From positions 992,001 through 1,056,000 of the forward strand of contig NZ_CP017696.1 of the NCBI RefSeq assembly GCF_002715865.1: a stretch of DNA of 64,000 bases, written 5' to 3'. The notes under the pieces were generated by a model that saw nothing but the letters and a program-made list of their open reading frames with translations, was not told where the DNA came from and did no database searches. Below are positions 44,800 to 56,300 of this stretch, piece after piece (position 1 is the first letter of the stretch; every line of letters starts with the position of its first letter). The stretch is from Bifidobacterium asteroides DSM 20089. GTDB taxonomy: Bacteria; Actinomycetota; Actinomycetes; Actinomycetales; Bifidobacteriaceae. The position numbers were made by a program, and so were the translations under genes.

Positions 44800-45816
44800 T
44801 CATTCGCGCAGGAGGGTCCGACCGTAGTCCAGGACCAAGCCATCCAGAAGGCCGTGCTCGCTGGCCACATAGGTTCCCGAAGCCAACGCACTGGGGCTGG
44901 CCTGGCCCAGCCGCTCCAGCAGACGGCTCCAAATCAAGGCGCCGCCGCCGATGACATCCACACGGCCGGGATGGATGGTCTTGAGTTCCCGACGCGCCTG
45001 CCGACTCATGTTCAACACCTGGTCGTCAACCCTGCGAGCCGCATCGACTGAAACGGACCGGCCGTCGACGGCATGGCGATCATAGACCTTGCATCCCAGG
45101 GCCAGGGCGCTCATGGTGGTGACCGTGCCGGAGACTCCGATCAGGCTGCCTACCCCGGCTACAGGAACCTGTTCGAAGGCCCGGTCGATCCAGCCGTCAA
45201 CATCCTCAAGCGCCTGGTGGATCTGCTCCCGGGTGGGCGGATCGTCCAGCAGATGGCGCTCGGTCATCCGCACGGAGCCGATGTTCATGGAGTAGGAGGC
45301 CCTGACCTGGTCCACGGGCAGATCGCTCCCGTCCCCGCCCAGGACCAGCTCGGTGGATCCGCCACCCAGATCGACCACCAGGTAGGGCGCAGGAGGCATG
45401 TCGGCGCTGACCCGCTGCTCCAGTACGCTGACCGCGCCCAGAAAACTCAGGGAGGCCTCCTGGGAGCCGCTGATAACCTCGGGCTTGACCCCCAGGATGG
45501 AGCGCACCCCTTCCTCAAAGCTTTCGCGATTGTGGGCATCCCTGGTGGCCGAAGTGGCCACAAAGCGAAGGCCATCCACCGGGTGATCCTGCAGCTGCCG
45601 GGCGAAGAGCCGGCAGGCCTCGAAGGCCCGATCCAAAGCCTGGTCGGAGAAGCGGTGGTTGCGGTCCACGCCCTCACCCAGCCGGATGACCCGCATCAGC
45701 CTGGGAGCCACCGGATGGAGCCCCTGCCGATCCACCCGGGCTATCAGCAGCCGTATGGAATTGGTGCCGCAGTCCACGCCCGCCACCGTAACCTGATCCA
45801 TGGAAGCCCCCTTCAT
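44800..45816 (-). CDS. Ppx/GppA family phosphatase (exopolyphosphatase-like)
   Basis: The 338-residue protein has the ASKHA fold of the Ppx/GppA family: VAGVDCGTNSIRLLIARV (phosphate loop 1), FVATSATRDAHNRESF, VVDLGGGSTELVLG (phosphate loop 2). It hydrolyses polyphosphate or (p)ppGpp-related substrates. AGGAG at five bases from ATG 45816, which overlaps the DUF501 stop (ATGA), supports that start; 45801 is an alternative. Order eno-divIC-DUF501-ppx is conserved in actinobacteria. Confidence 0.92.
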   Translation of the reverse strand: MKGASMDQVTVAGVDCGTNSIRLLIARVDRQGLHPVAPRLMRVIRLGEGVDRNHRFSDQALDRAFEACRLFARQLQDHPVDGLRFVATSATRDAHNRESFEEGVRSILGVKPEVISGSQEASLSFLGAVSVLEQRVSADMPPAPYLVVDLGGGSTELVLGGDGSDLPVDQVRASYSMNIGSVRMTERHLLDDPPTREQIHQALEDVDGWIDRAFEQVPVAGVGSLIGVSGTVTTMSALALGCKVYDRHAVDGRSVSVDAARRVDDQVLNMSRQARRELKTIHPGRVDVIGGGALIWSRLLERLGQASPSALASGTYVASEHGLLDGLVLDYGRTLLRE

Positions 45817-46526
45817 TGGTTCTCCTGCCGGTTCTCTTGCCGTGATGCCTCGGTCCAAGGCTGGGCGCACCTGCAGACCTGCGGATCAAACGCCTGACGC
45901 ACCAGGTCCAGAACCCGGTCACCCAGGGGATTGACCCCAGGGCCCATGACCAGGGACTGGGCGGTCAGAGCATGCAGACACTTGACCCTTTTGGGCATGC
46001 CACCGGCAGAGATTCCGGCGATGTGACTCTCGTCGTCGCCCAGACGCTGGGCCAGGGCAGAGCGGAAGGCCAGATAGAGCTCGTGGGCCCTACGGTAAGC
46101 GCTGGCCAGACGCGGATCCGAGCCCAGCTCTGTATTCCAGTCGGCCATGACGCCGTCAGCCTCAAGTCGGGAGACGGCCTTGACTGCCTCGGGACTGGTC
46201 AGATAGCAGGTTGTCGGAAAGGGCGTGCCATCTCCCAGCTGGGGCCGGGTGACCACAGCCAGTGGATTGCCACAGACGCAGCGGGCCCCCACTGCCACCA
46301 TGCCCCGCGGATAGCGACCCAGCTGGCGGTTCACGACGGCTATCTGATCCTGTATGGCCGGGGTCGCCAGAAGCTCATGGACACGATCCCTGACGGCCTC
46401 CAGGTCCTGGTCAGTAACCAGGCCAGAGACTTCGACCTCATTCTGCCCGACCTTGGGCTCGACCCGGACCTTGTCTGCGGCTTGAGATTCCACTGCTGCC
46501 TGGGGCCTTCCCTGGGCCTTGATCAC
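45813..46526 (-). CDS. DUF501 domain protein
   Basis: The 237-residue protein carries the DUF501 domain, seen as RQLGRYPRGMVAVGARCVCGNPLAVVTRPQLGDGTPFPTTCYLT, with conserved cysteines (CVCG) and C-terminal Cys pair VCRCAQ. Function is unknown; the family sits between divIC and ppx in many actinobacteria, which hints at a link to division or phosphate metabolism. It begins with GTG (GAGGA upstream) and is coupled by ATGA to the Ppx gene. Confidence 0.87.
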   Translation of the reverse strand: MIKAQGRPQAAVESQAADKVRVEPKVGQNEVEVSGLVTDQDLEAVRDRVHELLATPAIQDQIAVVNRQLGRYPRGMVAVGARCVCGNPLAVVTRPQLGDGTPFPTTCYLTSPEAVKAVSRLEADGVMADWNTELGSDPRLASAYRRAHELYLAFRSALAQRLGDDESHIAGISAGGMPKRVKCLHALTAQSLVMGPGVNPLGDRVLDLVRQAFDPQVCRCAQPWTEASRQENRQENQ

Positions 46527-46605
46527 GCTGTCCTCATCTTTCCTGATCGTTTCCTGCTACTAAGCTCGTTAACCAATGGCGTGACGCAATCCGAGCCTTC
46601 GGAGT

Positions 46606-47166
46606 TCACTGCGCTCCCCCGCCCTCGGATTGAGAAGAGTCATCAGAGCCACCTGGACTACTTGAACCAGATGGACTGGCAGAGCCGGTCGGACTGGATT
46701 GCCCCTTGCCCCTATCGGCAGCAGGATCCTGGTCGGCCTTGGCGAAGGAGTAGGCCATCTCCTGATACCAGGGCAGGGAGTTCTTCCTCGGGGCCCGGAC
46801 CCCCTTGCTTCCGGCCTGGTCCTCGTCCTTGTTTCCCGTGACCGCCTCCGGATGCAGGACCCGGATGGCATCCTCGTCGGGGAAGACGAATCCCAGCCGA
46901 TCCCGGGCCTGGGCAGTCACATAGGCCTTGTCGTCCCAGCGTCTGATCTGGTTCTCCAGATCACGTTTGTGCTCGACAAGCTGGGCCTGCTGGTTGCGCA
47001 GGCCGTTGAGCTCGGAAAGATTGATGGCGTAGGCGTGGAAGGTGGAGACCAGCTGAATCAGCCCCAGGGCCACGATGATGACCGCCACAAAGAAAGTGAT
47101 GGGTCCCAACGACCGCCTGCTTGTCCGCCGGTCGGCGCCGTCACGTTTATTGTTGGCCATACCCAT
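46606..47166 (-). CDS. Septum formation initiator (DivIC/FtsB-like)
   Basis: The 186-residue protein has a basic N-terminus, one membrane helix (ITFFVAVIIVALGLIQLVSTFHAY), an outside coiled coil (LNGLRNQQAQLVEHKRDLENQIRRW) and the segment YVTAQARDRLGFVFPDE conserved in DivIC proteins. It acts in the divisome at the septum. The last 55 residues are Ser/Gly/Asp-rich and probably disordered. The start may be 47166 or 47160. It lies between eno and DUF501. Confidence 0.88.
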   Translation of the reverse strand: MGMANNKRDGADRRTSRRSLGPITFFVAVIIVALGLIQLVSTFHAYAINLSELNGLRNQQAQLVEHKRDLENQIRRWDDKAYVTAQARDRLGFVFPDEDAIRVLHPEAVTGNKDEDQAGSKGVRAPRKNSLPWYQEMAYSFAKADQDPAADRGKGQSSPTGSASPSGSSSPGGSDDSSQSEGGGAQ

Positions 47167-47216
47167 AAAAATACCCGCGGCAGCCGACGCGGACCACCAC
47201 GGGTGAGAGACTTCAG

Positions 47217-47254
47217 GGTCGGGTCAAAACCTGCAAAGGCTCCGAGACCCGACC
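47217..47254 (-). terminator. Hairpin after eno
   Basis: GGTCGGGTC (47217-47225) and GACCCGACC (47246-47254) form a 9-bp stem with a 20-base loop, just downstream of the eno stop. There is no T run, so termination may be weak and allow transcription into divIC. Confidence 0.5.
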
Positions 47255-47263
47255 AGCACGGCC

Positions 47264-48592
<1,329 letters not shown>

Positions 48593-48602
48593 TTACAGGA
48601 TA

Positions 48603-51600
48603 CTAGTTTTGTTGGACGGGCGAGGGACCCGCTGGCGTGCCATCGTCGGAGGACTTGGGCAGCCCCCAGGCAAGGTCGTCCAGCAGGGTGTCCACCCAGG
48701 CGGTCATGGCCGCCGAATCCATGGGTCCCGAACCCAGGGAGCCCGCGAATGGCGCCGGAATCAGCAGGGTCTGCGTCACCGGGCGGTACTGGCTGCCCTT
48801 GTATATTCGTGCGATCCTGGCCTGGAGGGAGTCGGGCATGGTCACGGGCCTGATGCGCACCCTGGAGCCCTGGGAGGCGATCTCCGCTATGCCCAGGGAG
48901 CGAGCCTTGGCCCGCAGCCTGGCCACCGCGAAGAGGGTGTCGAACTGGGCCGGCGGACGACCATACCGGTCGGTCAGCTCCTCGTGCAGGTCGCGCAGAT
49001 CCTGCTCGTTGCGGGCCGAGGCCAGCTTGCGGTAGGCCTCCAGACGCAGCTTGTCCGAGTCGATGTAGTCCACCGGGATGGAGGCCTCCAGGGGCAGGTC
49101 GATGCTGACGGTGACCGGCTCGGTCCGCCCGGGTTCCTTGTACTCTTCCACAGCCTCGGAGACCATGCGCACGTAAAGGTCGAAGCCGACCCCCTCGATG
49201 TGTCCGGACTGCTCGTCACCCAGCAGGTTGCCGGTGCCACGCAGCTCCAGGTCCTTCATGGCCACGTCGTAGCCGGATCCCAGGGCCGTGTTCTGGGCGA
49301 TGGTGGCCAGCCGGTCGTGGGCGGTCTGGGTCATGGGCTTGCTGGGGTCGTAGAGGAAGTAGGCGTAGGCGCGCTCCCGGCCACGTCCCACCCGGCCGCG
49401 CAGCTGATGGAGCTGGGAGAGCCCGAAGCGGTCGGCCCGGTCCACGATCAGCGTATTGGCATTGGGAATATCCAGGCCGGTCTCGACGATGGTGGTGCAG
49501 ACCAGCACATCGATGTCCCGGTGCCAGAAGTCCCGGATGACCCCGTCCAACTGCTTCTCCCCCATCTTGCCGTGGGCCACACCCACCTTGGCCTCTGGGA
49601 CCAGGGTCTGCACCTTGGCCGAGACCTTGCCGATGTCCTCCACCCGGTTATGGATGTAGAAGATCTGGCCCCCGCGCAGGAGCTCGCGACGAATGGCCGC
49701 AGTCACCTGGGCATCCTCGTAGGCACCTACATAGGTCAGCACCGGAAGACGGTCCTCGGGTGGCGTGGCCAGGGTCGACATCTCCCGGATGCCGGTCACC
49801 GCCATTTCCAGAGTGCGCGGAATGGGCGTGGCCGACAGGGACAGGACGTCCACGTTGGTCCGCATGGCCTTGAGGGTCTCCTTGGCCTCCACGCCGAAGC
49901 GCTGCTCCTCGTCCACGATCATCAGACCCAAATCCTTGAAGCGGATGCGCGGGTTGAGCAGCTTATGGGTGCCGATGACCACGTCCACGGCCCCGCTGGC
50001 CAGGCCCTCCGTAGTGGTCTGGTTCTCCTTTGCGGTCTGGAAGCGGCTCATGGCGGCCACATCCACCGGGAAGCCCTCGAAGCGCTCGGTGAAGGTCTGG
50101 TAGTGCTGCTGGACCAACAGGGTCGTGGGCACCAGGACCACTACCTGCTTGCCGTCCTGGACCGCCTTGAAGGCGGCACGGATGGCTATCTCGGTCTTGC
50201 CGAAGCCCACATCCCCGCAGATCAGGCGATCCATGGGCACCGGCTTTTCCATATCGGCCTTGACATCGTCGATGGCGGTCAGCTGGTCGGGGGTCTCCTG
50301 GTATGGGAAGGCATCCTCCAACTCTTTCTGCCAGGGGGTGTCGGGGCTGAAGGCGAAGCCCTTGGTGCGCTGCCGGGCCGAGTAAAGCTTGACCAGGCCC
50401 TGGGCAATCTTGTGGACATGCTTGCGGGCCTTGGCCTTGGTGGCTGACCAGTCGGATCCGCCCAGCTTGTTGAGCCTGGGAATCTCGGCACCGATATAGC
50501 GGCTGACCTGATCCAGCTGGTCGGCCGGCACGAAGAGCTTGTCTGGCGGCGCGTTGCGCTTGGAGGGGGCGTACTCCAGGACCAGATACTCCCGGCTGCC
50601 CTTGCTGGGGCCCACGCCCACGCTGCGCTGGCGCATGCCCAGGAAGCGGCCGATGCCGTGCTGGTCGTGGACCACATAGTCACCGGGCTTGAGCTCGTCC
50701 AGGTCGATGGCCTTGCGCCGGCGGTTGGAGGTCTTGCTGCCGGCGGCCACACTGGTGCGGCCCGTCAGGTCACGTTCGGTCAGCAGGGCCAGATGGGCGG
50801 ACTGGTCCACGAAGCCGTCCACAGCCAGGGAGCGGTGGTACTCCAACCCAGTGATCCCCGTGGTCTGCACGGCCCGACGCAGACGGCTCAGCGTTCCCTG
50901 GGCCGGAGCGGTCACCACAACCCGGTCGCCGCGCTCCAGCAGGGATGCAATGCCCGAGGCGGCCCGATCCTCGTCGCCTCGGTACTGGTCCGGGGCCAGG
51001 GCATCCAGACGCTCGGCCCCCTCCCGGTCCGGATCCACCGACAGGTCGGTCAGCTTCCAGACCTCCCCCCTGCGGTACTCCAAAGATGAGATGGCCTCGT
51101 CGTAGTCCAGGAAGCTGGCCCTGTCGAAGCTGATGGGTGCGCCCGAGCCCTGTCCTGAGGCCGCTACATGCCAACTGGCGGCCAGGAACTCGTTGGCGGT
51201 CTTGACCAGGTCCTGGGCGGAGCGGGCCAGCAGTTGCGGCTCCGACAGCAGAATCAGAGCGCCCTCGGGCAGCATGGACCCCACCGGCACCAGGTCGTCG
51301 ACCAGGGCAGGCAGAAGGGATTCCATGCCCTCCACCGGAATGGCCTGGGCGATGGATTCCAGCATGTCGTCGGCGTTGGGGATGCTCCCGATCAGGGAGC
51401 GTGCGCGGGCTCGGACCTGGTCGGTCAGCTGCAACTCGCGGCAGGGCGGCGCCCAGATCCGGTCCAGGTCGGGGCCGTAGGTGCGCTGGTCTGAGGCGTG
51501 GAAGCTGCGGATGGTGTCCACCTCGTCGCCGAAGAACTCAATGCGCACCGGGTGGGCCATGGTGGGGACGAAGACATCCAGGATGCCGCCTCGGACGGCG

Positions 51601-52223
51601 AACTGGCCGCGTTCCATGACCAGGTCCACCCGGGTGTAGGCGTTGCGGACCAAAGCTTCGACTGCCTGGTCCAAGGGCAGGTCCTGGCCGCGTAGGAAGA
51701 CCAGGGGCTCCACATCCTGCAGACCCTTGACCACCGGCTGCAGCAGGGAGCGCACGGGCATGACCAGGATGCGGATGGGTCCGAAGTCAGGGTCGCCCTG
51801 GACCGGGTGGGCCAGCCGCCTGAAGACGGCCATCCGGGAGGCCACGGTGTCTGCCCGGGGCGAGAGCCGTTCGTGAGGCAGGGTCTCCCAGGAGCGCAGC
51901 AGGGCCACATCACCCGGGTCGCCCTCATACCAGGAGCGGATGGCGCCGGTCATCTCCTGGGCATCACGTTCGGAGGGGACCACCAGAACGACCGGGGCAC
52001 GTCCGGCTGCGGCAGCTGCCAGGGCTGGCCTGATGCCCTGGGGAGCCTGGACCATAAGGGAGGTGTCGGTGTCGGCAGCAGGCTCGGAGTCTCCTTGGAC
52101 CAACCTCTTGAAGGCGGCATCCGCCTGCAGGTTGTCCAGAAGAGGACGCAGGGACCCATTCAGCGATTCCTGGGGCTCTTTCTTACCAGTCTCCTGCACT
52201 GACTGAATGTGCTCATCGACCAT
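48603..52223 (-). CDS. mfd: Transcription-repair coupling factor
   Basis: Mfd removes RNA polymerase stalled at lesions and recruits UvrA. The 1206-residue protein has the UvrB-like N-terminal module, the RNAP-interaction domain (DLDELKPGDYVVHDQHGIGRFLG), and RecG-like translocase motifs: ICGDVGFGKTEIAIRAAF, LIVDEEQRFGV, QLRGRVGRG. The C-terminal TRCF domain follows. Its start overlaps the end of pth by 11 bases. With uvrB and umuDC it makes this window rich in DNA repair genes. Confidence 0.97.
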   Translation of the reverse strand: MVDEHIQSVQETGKKEPQESLNGSLRPLLDNLQADAAFKRLVQGDSEPAADTDTSLMVQAPQGIRPALAAAAAGRAPVVLVVPSERDAQEMTGAIRSWYEGDPGDVALLRSWETLPHERLSPRADTVASRMAVFRRLAHPVQGDPDFGPIRILVMPVRSLLQPVVKGLQDVEPLVFLRGQDLPLDQAVEALVRNAYTRVDLVMERGQFAVRGGILDVFVPTMAHPVRIEFFGDEVDTIRSFHASDQRTYGPDLDRIWAPPCRELQLTDQVRARARSLIGSIPNADDMLESIAQAIPVEGMESLLPALVDDLVPVGSMLPEGALILLSEPQLLARSAQDLVKTANEFLAASWHVAASGQGSGAPISFDRASFLDYDEAISSLEYRRGEVWKLTDLSVDPDREGAERLDALAPDQYRGDEDRAASGIASLLERGDRVVVTAPAQGTLSRLRRAVQTTGITGLEYHRSLAVDGFVDQSAHLALLTERDLTGRTSVAAGSKTSNRRRKAIDLDELKPGDYVVHDQHGIGRFLGMRQRSVGVGPSKGSREYLVLEYAPSKRNAPPDKLFVPADQLDQVSRYIGAEIPRLNKLGGSDWSATKAKARKHVHKIAQGLVKLYSARQRTKGFAFSPDTPWQKELEDAFPYQETPDQLTAIDDVKADMEKPVPMDRLICGDVGFGKTEIAIRAAFKAVQDGKQVVVLVPTTLLVQQHYQTFTERFEGFPVDVAAMSRFQTAKENQTTTEGLASGAVDVVIGTHKLLNPRIRFKDLGLMIVDEEQRFGVEAKETLKAMRTNVDVLSLSATPIPRTLEMAVTGIREMSTLATPPEDRLPVLTYVGAYEDAQVTAAIRRELLRGGQIFYIHNRVEDIGKVSAKVQTLVPEAKVGVAHGKMGEKQLDGVIRDFWHRDIDVLVCTTIVETGLDIPNANTLIVDRADRFGLSQLHQLRGRVGRGRERAYAYFLYDPSKPMTQTAHDRLATIAQNTALGSGYDVAMKDLELRGTGNLLGDEQSGHIEGVGFDLYVRMVSEAVEEYKEPGRTEPVTVSIDLPLEASIPVDYIDSDKLRLEAYRKLASARNEQDLRDLHEELTDRYGRPPAQFDTLFAVARLRAKARSLGIAEIASQGSRVRIRPVTMPDSLQARIARIYKGSQYRPVTQTLLIPAPFAGSLGSGPMDSAAMTAWVDTLLDDLAWGLPKSSDDGTPAGPSPVQQN

Positions 52224-52812
52224 TGAACAGCTCCTGAGCCTGGCTGAGGCCCTTGGTGATCACGATTTCTGCGGCATCCGCGCCGTCGGCCAGGAACTCG
52301 GGCAGGCGCTTGCGCTGATCGCCGACAAAGGTGCCCAGAACCCAATCCACGGTGCGGCGATGGGCGTCCGGACCCCTCCGGGCATGCCCCACACCCATGC
52401 GGACCCGGGCATAGGCGTTGCTGCCCAGGGAACGGTCGATGGAACGGATGCCGTTGTGCCCGCCCGAGGACCCACCGGCCTTGACCTTGATCCGGCCGAA
52501 CTCCAGATCCATGTCGTCATGGATGACCACGACCCGCCCAACCGGTATGTGGTAGTAGGAGCAGATCGAGGCCAGGGCATCGCCGGAGTCGTTCATGAAG
52601 GTCAGCGGCTTGGCCAGGAAGAAGGGTATGCGGCGTCCTTCAAGATCCAGGGTGCCACGGCCCAGCTGGGCCAGACCCTTGTGGTCGCGCAGGTTGACCG
52701 ACCAGCGTTCGGCCAGCAGATCGGCGCACATGAAGCCCATGTTGTGCCTGGTGCCCTTGTACTCGTCACCCGGGTTGCCCAGTCCGGCTATCAGCCAGAA
52801 ATCGGATGCCAT
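52213..52812 (-). CDS. pth: Peptidyl-tRNA hydrolase
   Basis: Pth frees tRNA from prematurely released peptidyl-tRNA. The 199-residue protein begins ASDFWLIAGLGNPGDEYKGTRHNMGF, with the catalytic His in TRHNMG, and has FLAKPLTFMNDSG, VIHDDMDLEFGRIKVKAGGSSGGHNGIRSI. AGGAGG lies 10 bases upstream of ATG 52812; the frame extending to 53004 is a shadow of the GNAT gene. It overlaps mfd, which suggests cotranscription. Confidence 0.96.
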   Translation of the reverse strand: MASDFWLIAGLGNPGDEYKGTRHNMGFMCADLLAERWSVNLRDHKGLAQLGRGTLDLEGRRIPFFLAKPLTFMNDSGDALASICSYYHIPVGRVVVIHDDMDLEFGRIKVKAGGSSGGHNGIRSIDRSLGSNAYARVRMGVGHARRGPDAHRRTVDWVLGTFVGDQRKRLPEFLADGADAAEIVITKGLSQAQELFNGR

Positions 52813-52852
52813 GTAGGTGATACCTCCTGCTCTCAAACGGGACGGTGAGATT

Positions 52853-53383
52853 CTACACAGGCTCCCCGACCCCTTTACGCTCAAGGGACAGGCTCCAGTA
52901 GGAGACGTCATGCAGGACGAACCGGTCCCAGGCGGCCTGGGGCAGGAGGCCGAAGCGGCTGAACCCGAACCGGTGCAGCAGAGCCTTGGAGGCCGAATTG
53001 TCATCGAAGATGATGGCCACGGCCAGACGCATGCCCTCCTGCCGGGCGCGCTCCAGCAGGGAATGGACCATCAGGGCGCCCAGACCCCGTCCACGGCTGT
53101 CGCGATCCACGTAGTAGCTCAGCTCGCAGGTCTCCTGGTAGCCGGGTCGGTCGTAGTAGGCCGACAGTGAACCGAAGGCCAGCACCCGGCCCTCCTGCTC
53201 CAGAACCAGAACCGGATGGCCCTGGTCCGGATCATGGGACAGTAGCCATTGCAGGCGCTGGTCCAGGCTGACCGGGGCCGTATCCGCCGTGGAACCACCA
53301 TCCATGACCGCCTGGTTGTAGATGGCGGTGACCGCCTCCAGGTCCCCGCGACGGCAGAGCCGGATGCGCGGGGTGGCGCTCAC
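52853..53383 (-). CDS. GNAT acetyltransferase, phosphinothricin-acetyltransferase type
   Basis: The 176-residue protein is a GNAT-fold enzyme: IRLCRRGDLEAVTAIYNQAVMDGGSTADT at the N-terminus and SRGRGLGALMVHSLLERAR, the acetyl-CoA pyrophosphate loop. The pattern (YNQAV, STADTAPVS, FGFSRFGLLPQA) fits the bar/phosphinothricin group, which often acetylates methionine sulfoximine or amino acids. Its ATG overlaps the UPF0182 stop (ATGA). Confidence 0.85.
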   Translation of the reverse strand: MSATPRIRLCRRGDLEAVTAIYNQAVMDGGSTADTAPVSLDQRLQWLLSHDPDQGHPVLVLEQEGRVLAFGSLSAYYDRPGYQETCELSYYVDRDSRGRGLGALMVHSLLERARQEGMRLAVAIIFDDNSASKALLHRFGFSRFGLLPQAAWDRFVLHDVSYWSLSLERKGVGEPV

Positions 53384-56300
53384 TTGTTGCCGCCCTCCTG
53401 GTCGGATGCCTCCTTGAGGGCTTCACGCAGACGGTTCTGCGCCTCGCCGTAAGCGCTGAAGTCGCCCTTCTTCAGAGCGGCATCGCCGTCGCTCATGGCC
53501 TGGTTGGCCTTGTCCAAGGCCTGTTTCAGAGCCTGCCCGCCTGTCTCAGACGTCCCGCCGGACCCGGTGGACTTATCAGGGGCCTTGTCGGATTGCTCGC
53601 TCTGGTCGGCATCGGACTTGGTGCGTCCGGTGTTGTCGGCATCGCCTGCCGATGCGCCCGAGTTGCCCTGGAAGGTCTTGTCAAGGGCCGCATCCAGGGT
53701 GGCAGAGGAGGAGACCTTGTCTCCGAAGGCCACCAAAACCCGCTTGAGCAGGGGGAAGCTGGTGGCACCGCTGGACTGGACGTAGACCGGCTGGATGTAG
53801 ATCAGTCCGCCACCTATTGGCAGGGTCAGCAGGTTGCCGCGTTTGACCTTGGTGGATCCGGACTGGAGCAGGTTGAGCTCGGTGGAGACCGCAGCGTCCG
53901 AGTTGAAGTTGTTCTGGGCCTGCCCAGGGCCGGGCACATTGGAGTTCTTGGGCAGCTCCATCAGCCGGATGGTCCCGTAGTCCGGTCCTATCACCCCCTT
54001 GGTCGACCCGGCGTCGGAGTCCACGGACAGGAACCCGGTCAGAATCTCCCTGGTGGAGGTTCCGGCGGGGATGAAGGTGGAGGTCAGCGAGAAGGCGGGC
54101 TTGTCGGTCCCCGGGGTCTGCAGGGTCAGATAGTAGGGAGGCTGCTTGATACCCGCCTTCTGCTCCTTGCTGGTCCCGGTCGGATCCACGGGGGTCTGCC
54201 AGAAGTCCTCGCCGGAGAAGAACTGGCTGGCCGAGTTGACGTGGTACTGGGACAGGAGCTGGCGCTGCACCTTGAACAGGCTCTCCGGGTAGCGCATGTG
54301 GCTCATCAGGTCGCCCGAGATGGACGAGAGCGGCTTGACCTGGCCGGGGAAGACCTTCTGCCAGGCCTTGAGCACCGGATCCTTGGCATCCCAGGCATAC
54401 AGATCCACCGAGCCGTCGTAGGCATCGACCGTGGCCTTGACGGAGTTGCGGATGTAGTTGGCCTTCTGGGAGCCCAGCCCCTTGACGGCCTCGGAGCTCA
54501 GGGTGGTCGTGTCCTGGGTGATGGGACCCAGGTCCACCTTCTGGGAGTAGGGGTAGGCGTCAGAGGTGGTGTAGCCGTCGACGATCCACTTGACCCTGCC
54601 GTCCACCACAGCCGGGTAGACGCGCCCGTCCAGAGTCAGATAGGGGGCGATCTGGGCCACGCGCTCCTTGGGCGAGCGGTTGTAGAGAATCTGCGAGTCG
54701 GGCGTGACGCGATCCGAGAAGAGGATCTGGTCGGATCCAAAGCGGATGGCGTAGAGGATCCGGGCCAGGAAGTTGCCCACCGAGGGGCCGCCGTTGCCCT
54801 TGAAGGTGTTGGTGGCTCCCTTGGAGCCGGTGGGATAGTCGAACTCCCAGCCTGACGAGCCCTGGGGCGCGCCGACGATGGAATACTCGGGAGCATTGGG
54901 CGAGAAGTAGATTCGCGGCTCGTAGTGCTGGCTGTCGGTCAGCTTGCCCTTGGTGGGGATGTCCTGCTCGAAGAACTCGGGCTGCCCGTCCGGGGTGACC
55001 TTGTTGCCGTAGGCGGCCACGATGCCGTAGCCATGGGTGAAGACCGTGTGGTCATTGACCCAGTTGCGGTTGTCGTTGCCCTCCAGGTCCAACTCGCGAG
55101 CGCCGATGACCGTGTCCTGGCTGACTCCATCGATGTCGTACTTGTCGACGGCCAGGGTGTCCTCGAAGGTGTAGTACTGCTTGGACTGCTGCAGCTGCCG
55201 GAAGGTGGGCGAGACCACCTGGGGATCCAGCAGACGAATCTGTGCGGTGGTCTCCGCATCACGGGAGAGTGCGCCCGACTGGACTTCGGTGGTGGCGTCA
55301 TAGGCCTCGGTCTTGAGCTTGTCCAGCCCGTAGGCCTTGGTGGTGGCGGCGATGTTGCGCTGGATGTAGGCGGATTCCATCTCCTGGGCGTTGGGGTTGA
55401 CCCGGAAGCGCTGGACCAGGGCCGGCCAGAAGACGGTCAGCAACAGGGACAGGACGACGGTGACGGCCACAGCCAGGACGGGAATCCTCCACTGCCTGAC
55501 TGCCGAACCCAGGGATCCGGCATGGACCCGGCCGGGTTCCAGGGTGGGTGAGCGCAGAATCCAGACGGCCAGGATGATGCCAAGCAGAGCCATGACCACG
55601 GACATGATCAGGGTGACGGGGATGGCCGCCTTGACCGAGGTGTAGGAGGCGCCGGTGATCCGGTCGCCCTCCTCGGTCAGCCTGCCGAAGACGCCCAGGG
55701 CGGTGTCGCCGGCCCAGACCAGCATGAACAGGACCAGCCAGACGGCCACCTGCCTGCGGGCGGAACGGGTCATCTCCAGAATGCCGCGTCCGTGTACGGG
55801 CATGGTCAGGCGAATGCCGCCCATGAGGAAGTTGGTGACCAGACTGAAGACCGTTGCCGCCAACAGCATCATCAGCAGGGAGGAGACCAGCAGCTGCAGG
55901 CCGGGCAGGATGAAGACATAGAAGCCGGTGTCCAGGCCGAACTGGGGGTCGCGCACCCCGAAGGACTGGGCATTGAAGAGCAGGAGCACCTGCTTCCAGT
56001 CGGCGTTGAACTGGAAGCCGAAGAAGACGCCAACGACCAGGGAGACCACCACGGCCACCTTGAGCGCGGTGCGTGAGGAGACGCCCTTGCCCACCTCGAT
56101 CAGATCGCCCCTGACCCTGATGGTGGACCCGTCAGGCGAATCGGGACGGCTGCGGATGGCCAGGATGGCCGAGAGCAGGGTCACCGCAGCCAGCAACAGG
56201 GCGTAGGCCAGCCACAGACCCACCTTGATGCCCAGCTGGGTCCAGACGATCTGCGCCGCTCCCAGCTGGGAGAACCACATGACGTCAGTGATGAAGCGGC